Shown here: piece after piece, positions 7,488 to 14,684 of the stretch
Layout of the letters: every line of letters starts with the position of its first letter
Numbering within the stretch: the first letter of the stretch is position 1
Origin: Fibrobacter succinogenes
GTDB taxonomy: Bacteria > Fibrobacterota > Fibrobacteria > Fibrobacterales > Fibrobacteraceae
Direction of reading: 5' to 3'
Assembly (NCBI GenBank): GCA_902800345.1
Contig: CADCDO010000030.1
Coordinates: 1 to 32,349 of the forward strand
DNA length: 32,349 nucleotides
The notes under the pieces: model-generated
Database searches by the model: none
Seen by the model: only the letters and a program-made list of their open reading frames with translations
Told to the model about the DNA's origin: nothing
Position numbers and translations under genes: made by a program

Positions 7488-8459
7488 ATGATTTCACCTA
7501 AACTGAAAAAGGCTGCCGAGAACAATGCTGAGCTGGTTGCTATGCGGCCTCTCCCGAAGGAAACGCTCAAGTCGTTGCGTGCGTTTTACCGTGTCGGGTT
7601 GACATATTCCAGTAACGCGATTGAAGGTAATAGCCTTACAGAAACCGAAACGAAGGTGGTCATCGAAGATGGGTTGACTATCGGTGGGAAACCTCTCCGC
7701 GATGTCTATGAGGCACTGGGGCATGCCAAGGCGTACGACAAGATTCATCTGCTTGCCAAACACAAGTCCTTGGAAGAATCCGATATCCTGAATTTGCACA
7801 AGTTGTTCTATCAGTTAATCGACAAGGAAAATGCAGGGAAGTACAGGACGGTTCCGGTTTTTATTAGTGGTAGCCATTACGCTTTGACTCCGCCACAAAA
7901 GATTCCGGCAGAAATGAAAAAGTTCGTGGAATGGTTCAACAAGAACGAACCGAAGATGAATACGGTGGAATTCGCGGCGAAGGCTCATCAGAAGTTTGTC
8001 TTCATCCACCCCTTTGTCGATGGCAATGGAAGGGTGGCTAGGCTTATCATGAACTTGGCTCTTCTTCGTGGTGAATATACCGTGGCGATAATCCCTGCAA
8101 TCAGGCGGATGGAGTATGTTGCGGCACTGGAGGCTGCCCACAAGGATATTGCTACCTTTGTTGATTTTATTGCAGATTGTGTGGTCTCTACGCAAGAAGA
8201 TTTGCTCCGCCTTTTGAAAAATAGTGGCGGTGTAAAAACGCCAAATGGCGGTGTAAATAAAAAAACGGGTGGCGGTGTAAATTTACAGAATAAAATCCTC
8301 CAAGAAATCAAGAATAATGGAGGATTAAATGCTCCTTCCTTGGCTTCGAGGCTTTCCCTTTCTTTAAGAACGGTGCAACGATATTTGAAGGAACTGACTG
8401 AGTCTAAAAAAATCGAGTTCCGCGGAGCGCCCAAGAACGGTGGGTACCATTTGCGTTGA
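7488..8459 (+). CDS. Fic family protein with C-terminal helix-turn-helix
   Basis: This 323-residue Fic protein carries the catalytic loop H174-PFVDGNGR and an N-terminal inhibitory motif S42-NAI-E46-G, the class II arrangement in which a preceding helix blocks ATP use. Fic enzymes typically transfer AMP to a hydroxyl side chain of a target protein. After the Fic core, a Gly-Asn-rich linker (about 245-265) has three GGV(K/N) units, followed by a winged-helix-like domain with SLASRLSLSLRTVQRYLKEL that could bind DNA or mediate autoregulation. GAAAGGAAT lies upstream of ATG 7488. The gene is 78 nt after the KAP NTPase and is moderately GC-rich, so it may be a separate unit. All Fic catalytic residues are present. 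The target cannot be told from sequence. Confidence 0.93.
   Translation: MISPKLKKAAENNAELVAMRPLPKETLKSLRAFYRVGLTYSSNAIEGNSLTETETKVVIEDGLTIGGKPLRDVYEALGHAKAYDKIHLLAKHKSLEESDILNLHKLFYQLIDKENAGKYRTVPVFISGSHYALTPPQKIPAEMKKFVEWFNKNEPKMNTVEFAAKAHQKFVFIHPFVDGNGRVARLIMNLALLRGEYTVAIIPAIRRMEYVAALEAAHKDIATFVDFIADCVVSTQEDLLRLLKNSGGVKTPNGGVNKKTGGGVNLQNKILQEIKNNGGLNAPSLASRLSLSLRTVQRYLKELTESKKIEFRGAPKNGGYHLR
8225..8281 (+). repeat. Three 12-bp direct repeats in the Fic linker
   Basis: TGGCGGTGTAAA occurs three times, at 8225-8236, 8246-8257 and 8270-8281, with periods of 21 and 24 nt, so the frame is kept and each copy encodes GGV(K/N). They lie exactly between the Fic core and the helix-turn-helix. Copy number could change by slippage or recombination without breaking the frame, which would alter linker length only. 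Confidence 0.8.
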
Positions 8460-8821
8460 GGAAGCCAAAAATACAGCAGCTACTTACTTATATTTTCACA
8501 AAGTCGACGATGGCACTATAAACGGCACTTTAAGGGGCTGCTATTCGGAAATTCCGAACAGCTGGAATTTGGCAAATCAAAGAATTTATCGTTGATATTA
8601 ACGACTGTAAACCCGACAACAAACACTACATTAAAGCCAACAGTAAAAAACGGACGATTATGGGGAAGCTTACAGGTAAAGAAGGTGTAATGAAAAAACG
8701 GGATTTAAAGGGCGACAGCAGTTGGGTGATAGGAAAAACGCCAATATTTATTTGGAATTCATTTAAATGGATTTATCGGTTTATCCGCAGGTTTATTTTA
8801 TTTTGTCGAAAAAGTAATTAA
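8440..8821 (+). pseudogene. Possible frameshifted remnant of a small gene
   Basis: The gap between fic and the convergent ATPase gene (about 358 nt) has no intact gene. Two overlapping plus-strand frames read sensibly: one from a GTG at 8440 to a stop at 8593-8595 (containing ATYLYFHKVDDGTINGTL), and the +1 frame, open from 8534 to a stop at 8819-8821 (containing IWQIKEFIVDINDC and ending in a basic, aromatic tail). The second frame has no start codon before ATG 8657 or so. Together they look like one protein of about 120 residues broken by a single frameshift near 8560. I do not recognise the product. It may equally be non-coding AT-rich sequence. Its 3' end overlaps the stop of the ATPase gene on the other strand. 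Confidence 0.3.
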
Positions 8822-10089
8822 GCTCCCAGGCTCCTTACGGGCACAACAAGAATCCCGTCAGGGCGCTTGAATGCGTAGTTCCCGACGCCGGTCAGAACCA
8901 TCTTGAAGCTGGGGGATTTCATTTTAGTTGTGTCGATGATTTTTTCGAATTTGTTTAAGGTCGCGCAGCCCTCTTCAATTAGCTTGTCGCCACCGAGCTT
9001 GATTTCTACAAGTCCGTAGGAACCGTTACGCAGGTGAACTACCGCATCGCATTCCAGCCCGCTCTTGTCGCGGTAATGATAAATTTTGCCACCAATAGAT
9101 TGTGCATAAATGCGCAAGTCTCGGACGCAAAGATTCTCAAAAAGCAACCCCATGGTGCTTAGGTCGTTAATTAGATCCTTGGGGCCAAGGCCCATGCTGG
9201 CGGTGGCGATTGACGGGTCGACAAAGTATCGCGTGTCCGTATTTCGGATGGCCGTTTTTGAACGGAGATTCGGGTTCCATGCGGGCGCGTCCTCTACCAC
9301 AAAAATTTTCTTGAGCGCATTTAAGTAGTCGTACAAGGTGTCGATGCTGAACGAATCAACATCGTTGCCTAGAATGTCCTGACGAATTTCTTCGAATTTT
9401 GCCTGCGAACCGATGTTTCTGGAATACGAGCGCATGAGGAGTTTTGCCCGCTTTGGGTTGCGCTCCTTGCCATCAACTCGGGAAATGTCCGAATTCACGA
9501 CAGCATCGTAATAATCCACCGCCTGCTGAAGCGCGACTTTGATGGATTTGCCCACCGCTTTCGGCCAACCGCCTCGGCATATCAAAAACGCGAGTTTTTC
9601 TATGTCGGATTCTACAGAGGCGGAAACTTCGTAATCCGTATTGAATAGTCCTTCAAGGGAAATGCTCCCGCTGGATTCTCCTGATTCAAAAAGTGACATG
9701 GGCCGCATGAGCATTCTCGAAATACGGCCTGTCCCGGAATGGGAAATTTCCGATGTATCGGGTGGAACCGCAGAACCAGTAAGAATAAACTGCCCGAAAT
9801 CGTCCCTCTGGTCCACTTCGAAGCGCACTGCATCCCAAAGTTTTGGTGCAAGTTGCCATTCGTCAATAAGGCGGGGAACATCGCCCTGTAAAAGTAATGA
9901 CGGATTCGTGTCAGCCATTAGCAAATTCTGCTTTTTTTGCGCTGGTTCCTGCATATAGAGAACGCTTTTCGCGATTTGCTTGGATGTGGTGGTCTTTCCG
10001 CAACATTTGGCCCCCTCGATTAGGACCGCTCCTGAGGCCTCGAGTTTGTCCTTTAATACTTCATCTGCTAGGCGTTTTCTGTATTCCAT
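8818..10089 (-). CDS. AAA+ ATPase with DUF4143 domain
   Basis: This 423-residue protein has a P-loop near its N-terminus (LIEGAKCCGKTT), an RLIDEWQLAP Walker B-like motif, and the FILTGSA sensor segment typical of the AAA_14 family, followed by a C-terminal DUF4143 region that includes the GLECDAVVH and YGLVEIKLGG stretches, which resemble a PD-(D/E)xK-type core. These ATPases are common multi-copy accessory proteins in gut and rumen bacteria; their function is not established. I prefer ATG at 10089, because the longer frame begins with TTG at 10113 inside one of three 23-bp repeats. The P-loop has two Cys (A-K-C-C-G-K-T) where most relatives have Q/V-G. It converges on the possible remnant to its left and lies downstream of the NERD gene on the same strand. 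Confidence 0.88.
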   Translation of the reverse strand: MEYRKRLADEVLKDKLEASGAVLIEGAKCCGKTTTSKQIAKSVLYMQEPAQKKQNLLMADTNPSLLLQGDVPRLIDEWQLAPKLWDAVRFEVDQRDDFGQFILTGSAVPPDTSEISHSGTGRISRMLMRPMSLFESGESSGSISLEGLFNTDYEVSASVESDIEKLAFLICRGGWPKAVGKSIKVALQQAVDYYDAVVNSDISRVDGKERNPKRAKLLMRSYSRNIGSQAKFEEIRQDILGNDVDSFSIDTLYDYLNALKKIFVVEDAPAWNPNLRSKTAIRNTDTRYFVDPSIATASMGLGPKDLINDLSTMGLLFENLCVRDLRIYAQSIGGKIYHYRDKSGLECDAVVHLRNGSYGLVEIKLGGDKLIEEGCATLNKFEKIIDTTKMKSPSFKMVLTGVGNYAFKRPDGILVVPVRSLGA

Positions 10090-10107
10090 AGTTTTAATAT
10101 AATTCAA

Positions 10108-10176
10108 AACCAAGACTTTGGCAAGTTTCTAACCAAGACTTTGGCGAATTTTCAACCCAGATTTTGGCAAAAATGA
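10108..10176 (-). repeat. Three tandem 23-bp repeats at the 5' end of the DUF4143 ATPase gene
   Basis: Copies at 10108-10130, 10131-10153 and 10154-10176 are directly adjacent. On the plus strand each begins AACCAAGACTTTGG (the third has AACCCAGATTTTGG). Each contains CCAA-n4-TTGG, a short palindrome, so the array offers three evenly spaced half-symmetric sites about two helical turns apart, just upstream of the ATPase start. That is the layout of a multi-site operator. Confidence 0.75.
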
Positions 10177-10289
10177 CTCTAATTTGCAAGGGGGGGGACG
10201 CTGGTGAAAATATCGGATTCGTGAAAGGAATAAGGATTTTTTTTGAGAAAAAAGTTGGAAAAGCGGGAAAATCGCTTGAGAATTCCTGT

Positions 10290-11066
10290 TTAAAAAGGGT
10301 GATCTGCAGATTCCTGATACAATTTTTCATTCGCAAAATGACGAAGCTTTTCATAAATAGCGTCTATTTGTTCAATTGTTATGTTTTTTTTCCGATGATT
10401 GAATTCGTGAATGAGTTTATGTTTTAAGTGGTTACGTTGCAAAATAATCATGTTGGTTTCATTGCTGGGGATTTCCCTAAGTTCGCATCTTTCGCTGAAA
10501 ACAATAAGCGATATGTACGGCATTTCTTCGCCGAGTAAGTCTTTTAATGCAGAAATATGTCCTTCGTTCTGCCAAATTGGATTGTAAAAATAGTTCCGTG
10601 TACGTTCTAAAGTTTGTATCCATTCCTTCAGTTTGTACCCGCCAAAAATTGTGCCGCTATAGTTCTTGCTCTCAAAGACATAAATTCCTGTTTCATGAAT
10701 CATCAACATGTCTATTTCTGTTGAACCTTTTTTCGATTTTATGTATAGGTTGTTTAAAATTTTAAAGTAAGTTGTTGTTTCTTTGCAGGCGTTGACTGCT
10801 TTTTTGGTGGTTAAAAATTCTCCGTATGGGCCGAGTCTGTCATTTCCTGGATGTATGCTCAGCCAATCATTCATGTTGAAAGGACTCTCAAGAATTTTCT
10901 TGTCGTATTCTTCTTGATTTTCTTTTATTTTTCGCTGTACGGGAAATGGCAGATTGCCGCTGAGTTTGGGAGGTACATAAGCCGCTGAATCATCCGGCTT
11001 TTTGCACATGAAATTAAATAGTGCAATAAGAGTAATTATAATGATTGTGATAATTAAGAATAGCAT
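10290..11066 (-). CDS. Membrane-anchored NERD domain protein
   Basis: This 258-residue protein (from ATG 11066) begins with one strongly hydrophobic segment (MLFLIITIIIITLIALF), then a ~55-residue linker, then a nuclease-related domain (NERD). The NERD signature is visible: GPYGEFLTTK, ILNNLYI, TEIDMLMIHETGIYVFESKNYSGTIFG, and NPIWQNEGHISAL. These residues map onto a PD-(D/E)xK-like core (E..ID ... ESK), so a nuclease function has been proposed for the family. An upstream ATG at 11135 is rejected because those codons are the terminator stem of the LemA gene. No clear ribosome-binding site precedes 11066. The AT-rich composition and position next to the DUF4143 ATPase put it at the edge of the accessory island. 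The N-terminal helix would hold the domain on the cytoplasmic face. Confidence 0.85.
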   Translation of the reverse strand: MLFLIITIIIITLIALFNFMCKKPDDSAAYVPPKLSGNLPFPVQRKIKENQEEYDKKILESPFNMNDWLSIHPGNDRLGPYGEFLTTKKAVNACKETTTYFKILNNLYIKSKKGSTEIDMLMIHETGIYVFESKNYSGTIFGGYKLKEWIQTLERTRNYFYNPIWQNEGHISALKDLLGEEMPYISLIVFSERCELREIPSNETNMIILQRNHLKHKLIHEFNHRKKNITIEQIDAIYEKLRHFANEKLYQESADHPF

Positions 11067-11102
11067 AGATATAATATATGCTAATTTTTCGACAGGGAAT
11101 AT

Positions 11103-11135
11103 TAAAAAAGCAGATGCCCGCTCGGTGGCGGGCAT
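11103..11135 (-). terminator. Rho-independent terminator of the LemA gene
   Basis: ATGCCCGC (11114-11121) pairs perfectly with GCGGGCAT (11128-11135) around a 6-nt loop. On the minus strand the stem is followed by CTGC and six T. It lies 31 nt beyond the LemA stop, so it ends that transcript before the NERD gene. Confidence 0.85.
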
Positions 11136-11166
11136 GACAGGCTTTTTGCGGGTGTTTTCCGCGTGT

Positions 11167-11763
11167 TTACTTTATATCAAACTGCACCTTAGGTGCTGTG
11201 CTTGCGCCAGCGTCAGCTGAGAAGAGGGCCTTGGGGGAGGCGCCTGCGAATCCTGCGACGAGGTTGGTGGGGAACTGGCGAATGGTGGTGTTGAATGCCT
11301 GAACGGTTTCGTTGTAGCGTTTGCGTTCGACGGCGATGCGGTTTTCGGCGCCTTCGAGTTGCACGCGGAGTTCCTGGAAACTCTTGTTGCTCTTGAGGTC
11401 GGGGTAGTTTTCGGAGACGGCCATGAGGCGCTGGAGTGCTCCGCTGAGGTTGCCTTGGACTTCTTGGAAGCGTTTGAGGGCGGCTTCGTCGTTCATGAGG
11501 CTTTCGTCGAGTTTGACGGTTCCGCCCATGCGGCTGCGCATGTCGATGACTTCGGTGAGGGTGCTCTTTTCGAAGTTGGCTTCGCCCTGGACGGTGTTGA
11601 CGAGGTTGGGGATAAGGTCAAAGCGGCGCTGGTAGGTGTTTTCGACTTGTGCCCACTGTGTTTTTACGCCTTCTTCGAGGGCGATGATGTTGTTGTAGGT
11701 GCTGACGCCTTTCCACACGATGATTACGAGGATGACGGCAATGATGATGAGGGCTTTTTTCAT
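11167..11763 (-). CDS. lemA: LemA family protein
   Basis: This 198-residue protein has the LemA layout: a single N-terminal membrane helix (residues 3-17), then a helical bundle with YNNIIALEEGVKTQWAQVENTYQRR, FDLIPNLVNTVQG and the NPFP-like RQFPTNLVAGFAG near the C-terminus. LemA proteins sit in the membrane with the bundle on one face; their biochemical role is unknown, though they often accompany the TPM-domain protein YgcG, which is not present here. GGAG lies 6 nt upstream of ATG 11763. A terminator follows. Neighbours on the same strand are an alcohol dehydrogenase upstream (58 nt gap) and, beyond the terminator, the NERD gene. Confidence 0.93.
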   Translation of the reverse strand: MKKALIIIAVILVIIVWKGVSTYNNIIALEEGVKTQWAQVENTYQRRFDLIPNLVNTVQGEANFEKSTLTEVIDMRSRMGGTVKLDESLMNDEAALKRFQEVQGNLSGALQRLMAVSENYPDLKSNKSFQELRVQLEGAENRIAVERKRYNETVQAFNTTIRQFPTNLVAGFAGASPKALFSADAGASTAPKVQFDIK

Positions 11764-11821
11764 TGTGACTCCAAATTGTTTATCGATTTACGGTATAGTA
11801 ATATAAAAATTTCGACAAACC

Positions 11822-12928
11822 TTATTCGACGACTAGGGATTTGTCGTAGATGTATTGGATGTCTTCGGGGGTCATGCCGCCGGGGACGAGTTCGAGTTTA
11901 GAGTGGTTCACTTTCATGGCGGCGATGAATTTGTCTTTCATTTCGCGGGTGACGCTGCATGTGCCGATGAGTTTGCGGAGCATTTCGTAAAATTCGCCGA
12001 GGTTCTGTAATTGCAAAAGCGAGAGGATTTTCGCGACGTCTTGGGGGACGTTCTTTTGGCAGATTTCGACGTAGGCGGCGAGGAAGTAGCCGACGGCGGG
12101 GCCGTGCGGGGTGCCTTTGCTGAGTGTGAGGTCGTAGCTCATGCCGTGGGGTACGGCGGTGCTTGTCATGGCGATGGACATGCCGGCGATTGTGGAGGTG
12201 AGCATGAGTTTTTCGTACAAGCTAGAATCGACGGCGGTGTCGGAAAGGAGGGCGTCTTTGCACTGGCTCCAGAGCTTGAGTCCGTATTCGGGGCACATGC
12301 GGTTGAATGTGTTTGAATGGATGTTCAGGATGCTTTCGACCATGTGGGAGAGCGCGTCGACGGCGGTGTTGACGATGAGCGATTTCTTTGCGGAAGCGAG
12401 ATATTTGCCATCGACGAGGGCGAGCGCGGGGAAAATCCGGTGCGGGATGCTTTTCTTTAAGTTTATTTTGTGGTTCGTGATGATGGCGACGGGGGTAGCT
12501 TCGGAGCCTGTTCCGCATGTGGTGGGGACGGCGACGACGGGTGCGTGGCTTAGCGGTTTTGCGGGCGCTTGGTGCAGATTGTCTGCTGCCAAGCTTGGGT
12601 TCACGAGGAGGAGTGCTGCGGCTTTTGCGGCGTCGATGGCGGAACCTCCTCCGATGCCGATGATGAAGTCGGCGTTGAATTCGCGGGCGGTTTGTGCCGC
12701 GTTTGCGACTGTGTCGGTTGACGGGTTTTCTTCGACTTGGTCGAAGACTTGGTATGGAACGTTGTTTGCGGCCAGGATTTCCGTGACGTCGTTCAGGGAG
12801 CCGTTCAATTTGGCGGAGGTGTGCCCGGTCATGATGAGGGCGCGTTTTCCGATGGCGAGCAAGTCTTTCGCGTGATTTTTTACGCAGTCTTTTTCAACGT
12901 AGATATCGGTAGGGACGTAAAAGCGCAT
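11822..12928 (-). CDS. Iron-containing alcohol dehydrogenase
   Basis: This 368-residue group III (iron-dependent) alcohol dehydrogenase has an N-terminal NAD(P)-binding half with GGGSAIDAAKA (from about residue 93) and TTCGTGSEATP, and a C-terminal helical half with the four metal ligands D191, H195, H261 and H275, spaced as in the FucO/propanediol oxidoreductase family. It would interconvert an aldehyde and alcohol in the cytosol, useful for redox balance in a fermenter; the substrate cannot be assigned. ATG 12928 is preceded by AAGGAG at 5 nt spacing and gives the family N-terminus; the longer frame from 12952 would include that site. It is divergent from the toxin-antitoxin pair, with about 150 nt between them. 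Confidence 0.93.
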   Translation of the reverse strand: MRFYVPTDIYVEKDCVKNHAKDLLAIGKRALIMTGHTSAKLNGSLNDVTEILAANNVPYQVFDQVEENPSTDTVANAAQTAREFNADFIIGIGGGSAIDAAKAAALLLVNPSLAADNLHQAPAKPLSHAPVVAVPTTCGTGSEATPVAIITNHKINLKKSIPHRIFPALALVDGKYLASAKKSLIVNTAVDALSHMVESILNIHSNTFNRMCPEYGLKLWSQCKDALLSDTAVDSSLYEKLMLTSTIAGMSIAMTSTAVPHGMSYDLTLSKGTPHGPAVGYFLAAYVEICQKNVPQDVAKILSLLQLQNLGEFYEMLRKLIGTCSVTREMKDKFIAAMKVNHSKLELVPGGMTPEDIQYIYDKSLVVE

Positions 12929-13029
12929 TGGATCTCCTTGAGTATATGTCAAACATAAAAAATTTATAGCGGGATTTCGAAATAAGAGCGATAAAATGAA
13001 TGGAAAATGTGATAATGTCTATAAAATGT

Positions 13030-13060
13030 GTGACAATGTATAATAAAAATTATATATTGT
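13030..13060 (+). promoter_or_regulatory. Toxin-antitoxin promoter and palindromic operator
   Basis: ACAATGTATAAT (13033-13044) and ATTATATATTGT (13049-13060) form an inverted repeat with 11 of 12 positions matching around AAAA. It coincides with a promoter-like pair, GTGACA (13030-13035) and TATATT (13053-13058), 17 nt apart. RelB-type antitoxins repress their own promoters at such palindromes. The antitoxin start is 20 nt downstream. Confidence 0.6.
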
Positions 13061-13079
13061 GTTATGAAAGGAGACTTTT

Positions 13080-13337
13080 ATGGCTACACTTAGTGTTCGC
13101 ATGGATGATGAGGTAAAAAATGCGTTTGATGCATTTTGCGAGTCCGTTGGCTTGACTCCGTCTGCGGCTGTGAATCTTTTTGCGAAGATGACGCTGCGTG
13201 AAAATCGAATTCCTTTTGATATAAAGGGAAGTTCTGACCCTTATTGGAACAAGTCCAATCTTGCATATCTTAGAAAGTCTGTCGCTGAAATTGAAGCAGG
13301 TCACTACCAGGCTCATGATTTGATTGAGGATGATTGA
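13080..13337 (+). CDS. RelB/DinJ family antitoxin
   Basis: This 85-residue protein begins ATLSVRMDDEVKNAFDAFCESVGLTPSAAVNLFAKM, the ribbon-helix-helix pattern of RelB/DinJ antitoxins: a short N-terminal strand that pairs with its twin to contact the DNA major groove, then two helices. The residues after about 50 are charged and would wrap the toxin. AAAGGAG lies 7 nt upstream of ATG 13080. Its stop overlaps the toxin start by one base. It should neutralise the next gene's product and repress the operon through the palindrome just upstream. Confidence 0.93.
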   Translation: MATLSVRMDDEVKNAFDAFCESVGLTPSAAVNLFAKMTLRENRIPFDIKGSSDPYWNKSNLAYLRKSVAEIEAGHYQAHDLIEDD

Positions 13338-13627
13338 TGCAAAAGAATTGGTCTGATGCTGCTTGGAATGACTATTTGGCTTTACAAAATGATAAGAAAC
13401 TTTTGAAAAAGGCCAATGAATTACTTAGGGATATCGAACGCAATCCTTTTAGTGGTCTTGGAAAACCCGAAGCTTTAAAAGGCGACTTGACTGGATACTG
13501 GAGTCGCCGTATTGATGATTTTCATAGAATTGTATATAAAGTAGAATCTGATGGAAGTGCTATATATATTGCATACTGTGGCACTCATTATCATAAATCC
13601 TTTACAGCATTAGCCATTCACGGTTGA
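13337..13627 (+). CDS. Txe/YoeB family mRNA-interferase toxin
   Basis: This 96-residue protein is the normal size for the family, with WSDAAWNDYLALQNDKKLLKKANELLRDIERNPF, GLGKPEALKGDLTGYWSRRID and the C-terminal IAYCGTHYHK. The Arg of YWSRRID and the His-Tyr of GTHYH fit the catalytic and substrate-binding positions of YoeB-type RNases, which cut mRNA at the ribosome. ATG 13337 overlaps the antitoxin stop (TGATG), with GAGG 7 nt upstream; a TTG at 13334 is less likely. The last 26 nt overlap the 3' end of the convergent TPR gene. All expected features are present, so the toxin should be functional. Confidence 0.92.
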   Translation: MQKNWSDAAWNDYLALQNDKKLLKKANELLRDIERNPFSGLGKPEALKGDLTGYWSRRIDDFHRIVYKVESDGSAIYIAYCGTHYHKSFTALAIHG

Positions 13628-14675
13628 ACCATTGGTAGAGTCGCGCCTGTTCGGAGCGGTTCTTGAGGAGCCACTGGGCGAATGTCGGGCGGTCAATGGG
13701 TTCGCAGATGCTGTAGATAAATGCTTCTGTCAGTCTTTCGCGGATGAGTCCTTGATAGAATCTTTGGATGGGGTCGTCGATTTCGTCGGTGAATGCGATG
13801 AGCTTGATGCATTTATCGAGGATGTGGATCAGGAATTCCGTTTGCTGTGCGGAGGTGGAATCGTTGTCGTAGAGTTTCCGCGGGCCGATGGAGTCCGTGA
13901 CGAGTGACATTTGTATGGAAAGCAAAAATTCGTTGTTGACGGTGGAATCGCTGCCAGTCTGTTTTACGTTGGGGGTGTTTTTTTCGATAGTGTTATCTTT
14001 TTTTATGACAAGGTATTTTGTCTTGCCGTAGAGTCTTGAAAGGTTATCGCGGATGATTTCGCCTTTTTTGGTGATGAACGTCGAGTACATTGTGTAGGCG
14101 TAAAAGGCGGGCCATTTGCCCATTTGGCTTGCGATGAACCCTGCATAGTAGTAGCTGCCTTCGTGCGTGCGCGAATTGTTGATGCTGCGCTTGACCCAGG
14201 CGTAAGAGCTGTCGGCGTTGTTTTGGCGCATGTAGGTGATGGTCGCGTTGTACGGAATGTTGTACGAATTCGGTTCTTTCTCGAAGCCTTTGCGGTAGAT
14301 GGCTATTGCGGAATCGGGCATGCCTTTTTCGTCGTAGATGGTTCCCATCAGGCTATAAAGATTTTCGTTGAGGCCTTTCGTGTCGAGTTTCGTGGCGGCT
14401 TTTGCGTATGTGAGGGCTTTGTCGAGTTCGTGTTTCGCGTGGTACGAGAACGCCATTTCGTATTTGACGAGGGCGTTTTTGGGAGCTTTCTTTTCGGCTT
14501 GTTTGTATTTGGCGATAGCTTCGTCGTACTGGCCTTGTTCGTGATACTGCACTCCTTGGTTGACTAAATCCTGGACGGCATCCTGGGCGGCTGCGTTTTT
14601 GGACGTGGCGTCTTGGGCGGCAAAAAGCGTGGCGGTTGCGGCAAGGGCGAAAATGAGTATGACAACTTTATTCAT
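13602..14675 (-). CDS. Secreted TPR-repeat protein
   Basis: This 357-residue protein has a cleavable signal peptide (MNKVVILIFALAATATLFAA) and at least three TPR units between about residues 35 and 150 (YHEQGQYDEAIAKYKQAEKKAP, YHAKHELDKALTYAKAA, YDEKGMPDSAIAIYRKGFEKEP). The C-terminal half is not recognised and may be an additional helical domain. TPRs usually bind partner proteins, here in the periplasm. The gene starts 9 nt after the stop of the histidine acid phosphatase gene, so the two form an operon. Its last 26 nt overlap the toxin gene on the other strand, which could give antisense effects between the two transcripts. Confidence 0.85.
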   Translation of the reverse strand: MNKVVILIFALAATATLFAAQDATSKNAAAQDAVQDLVNQGVQYHEQGQYDEAIAKYKQAEKKAPKNALVKYEMAFSYHAKHELDKALTYAKAATKLDTKGLNENLYSLMGTIYDEKGMPDSAIAIYRKGFEKEPNSYNIPYNATITYMRQNNADSSYAWVKRSINNSRTHEGSYYYAGFIASQMGKWPAFYAYTMYSTFITKKGEIIRDNLSRLYGKTKYLVIKKDNTIEKNTPNVKQTGSDSTVNNEFLLSIQMSLVTDSIGPRKLYDNDSTSAQQTEFLIHILDKCIKLIAFTDEIDDPIQRFYQGLIRERLTEAFIYSICEPIDRPTFAQWLLKNRSEQARLYQWFNREWLML

Positions 14676-14684
14676 GATAAATTA

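Noticed and set aside
1..11066. Insertion sequence or prophage carrying the defence island
   Set aside because: No transposase, integrase, terminal inverted repeats or tRNA-derived attachment site could be seen; the island border on the left is outside the window.
11067..11135. Longer start for the NERD protein at 11135
   Set aside because: These codons are the LemA terminator stem and lack coding features; the membrane anchor begins at 11066.
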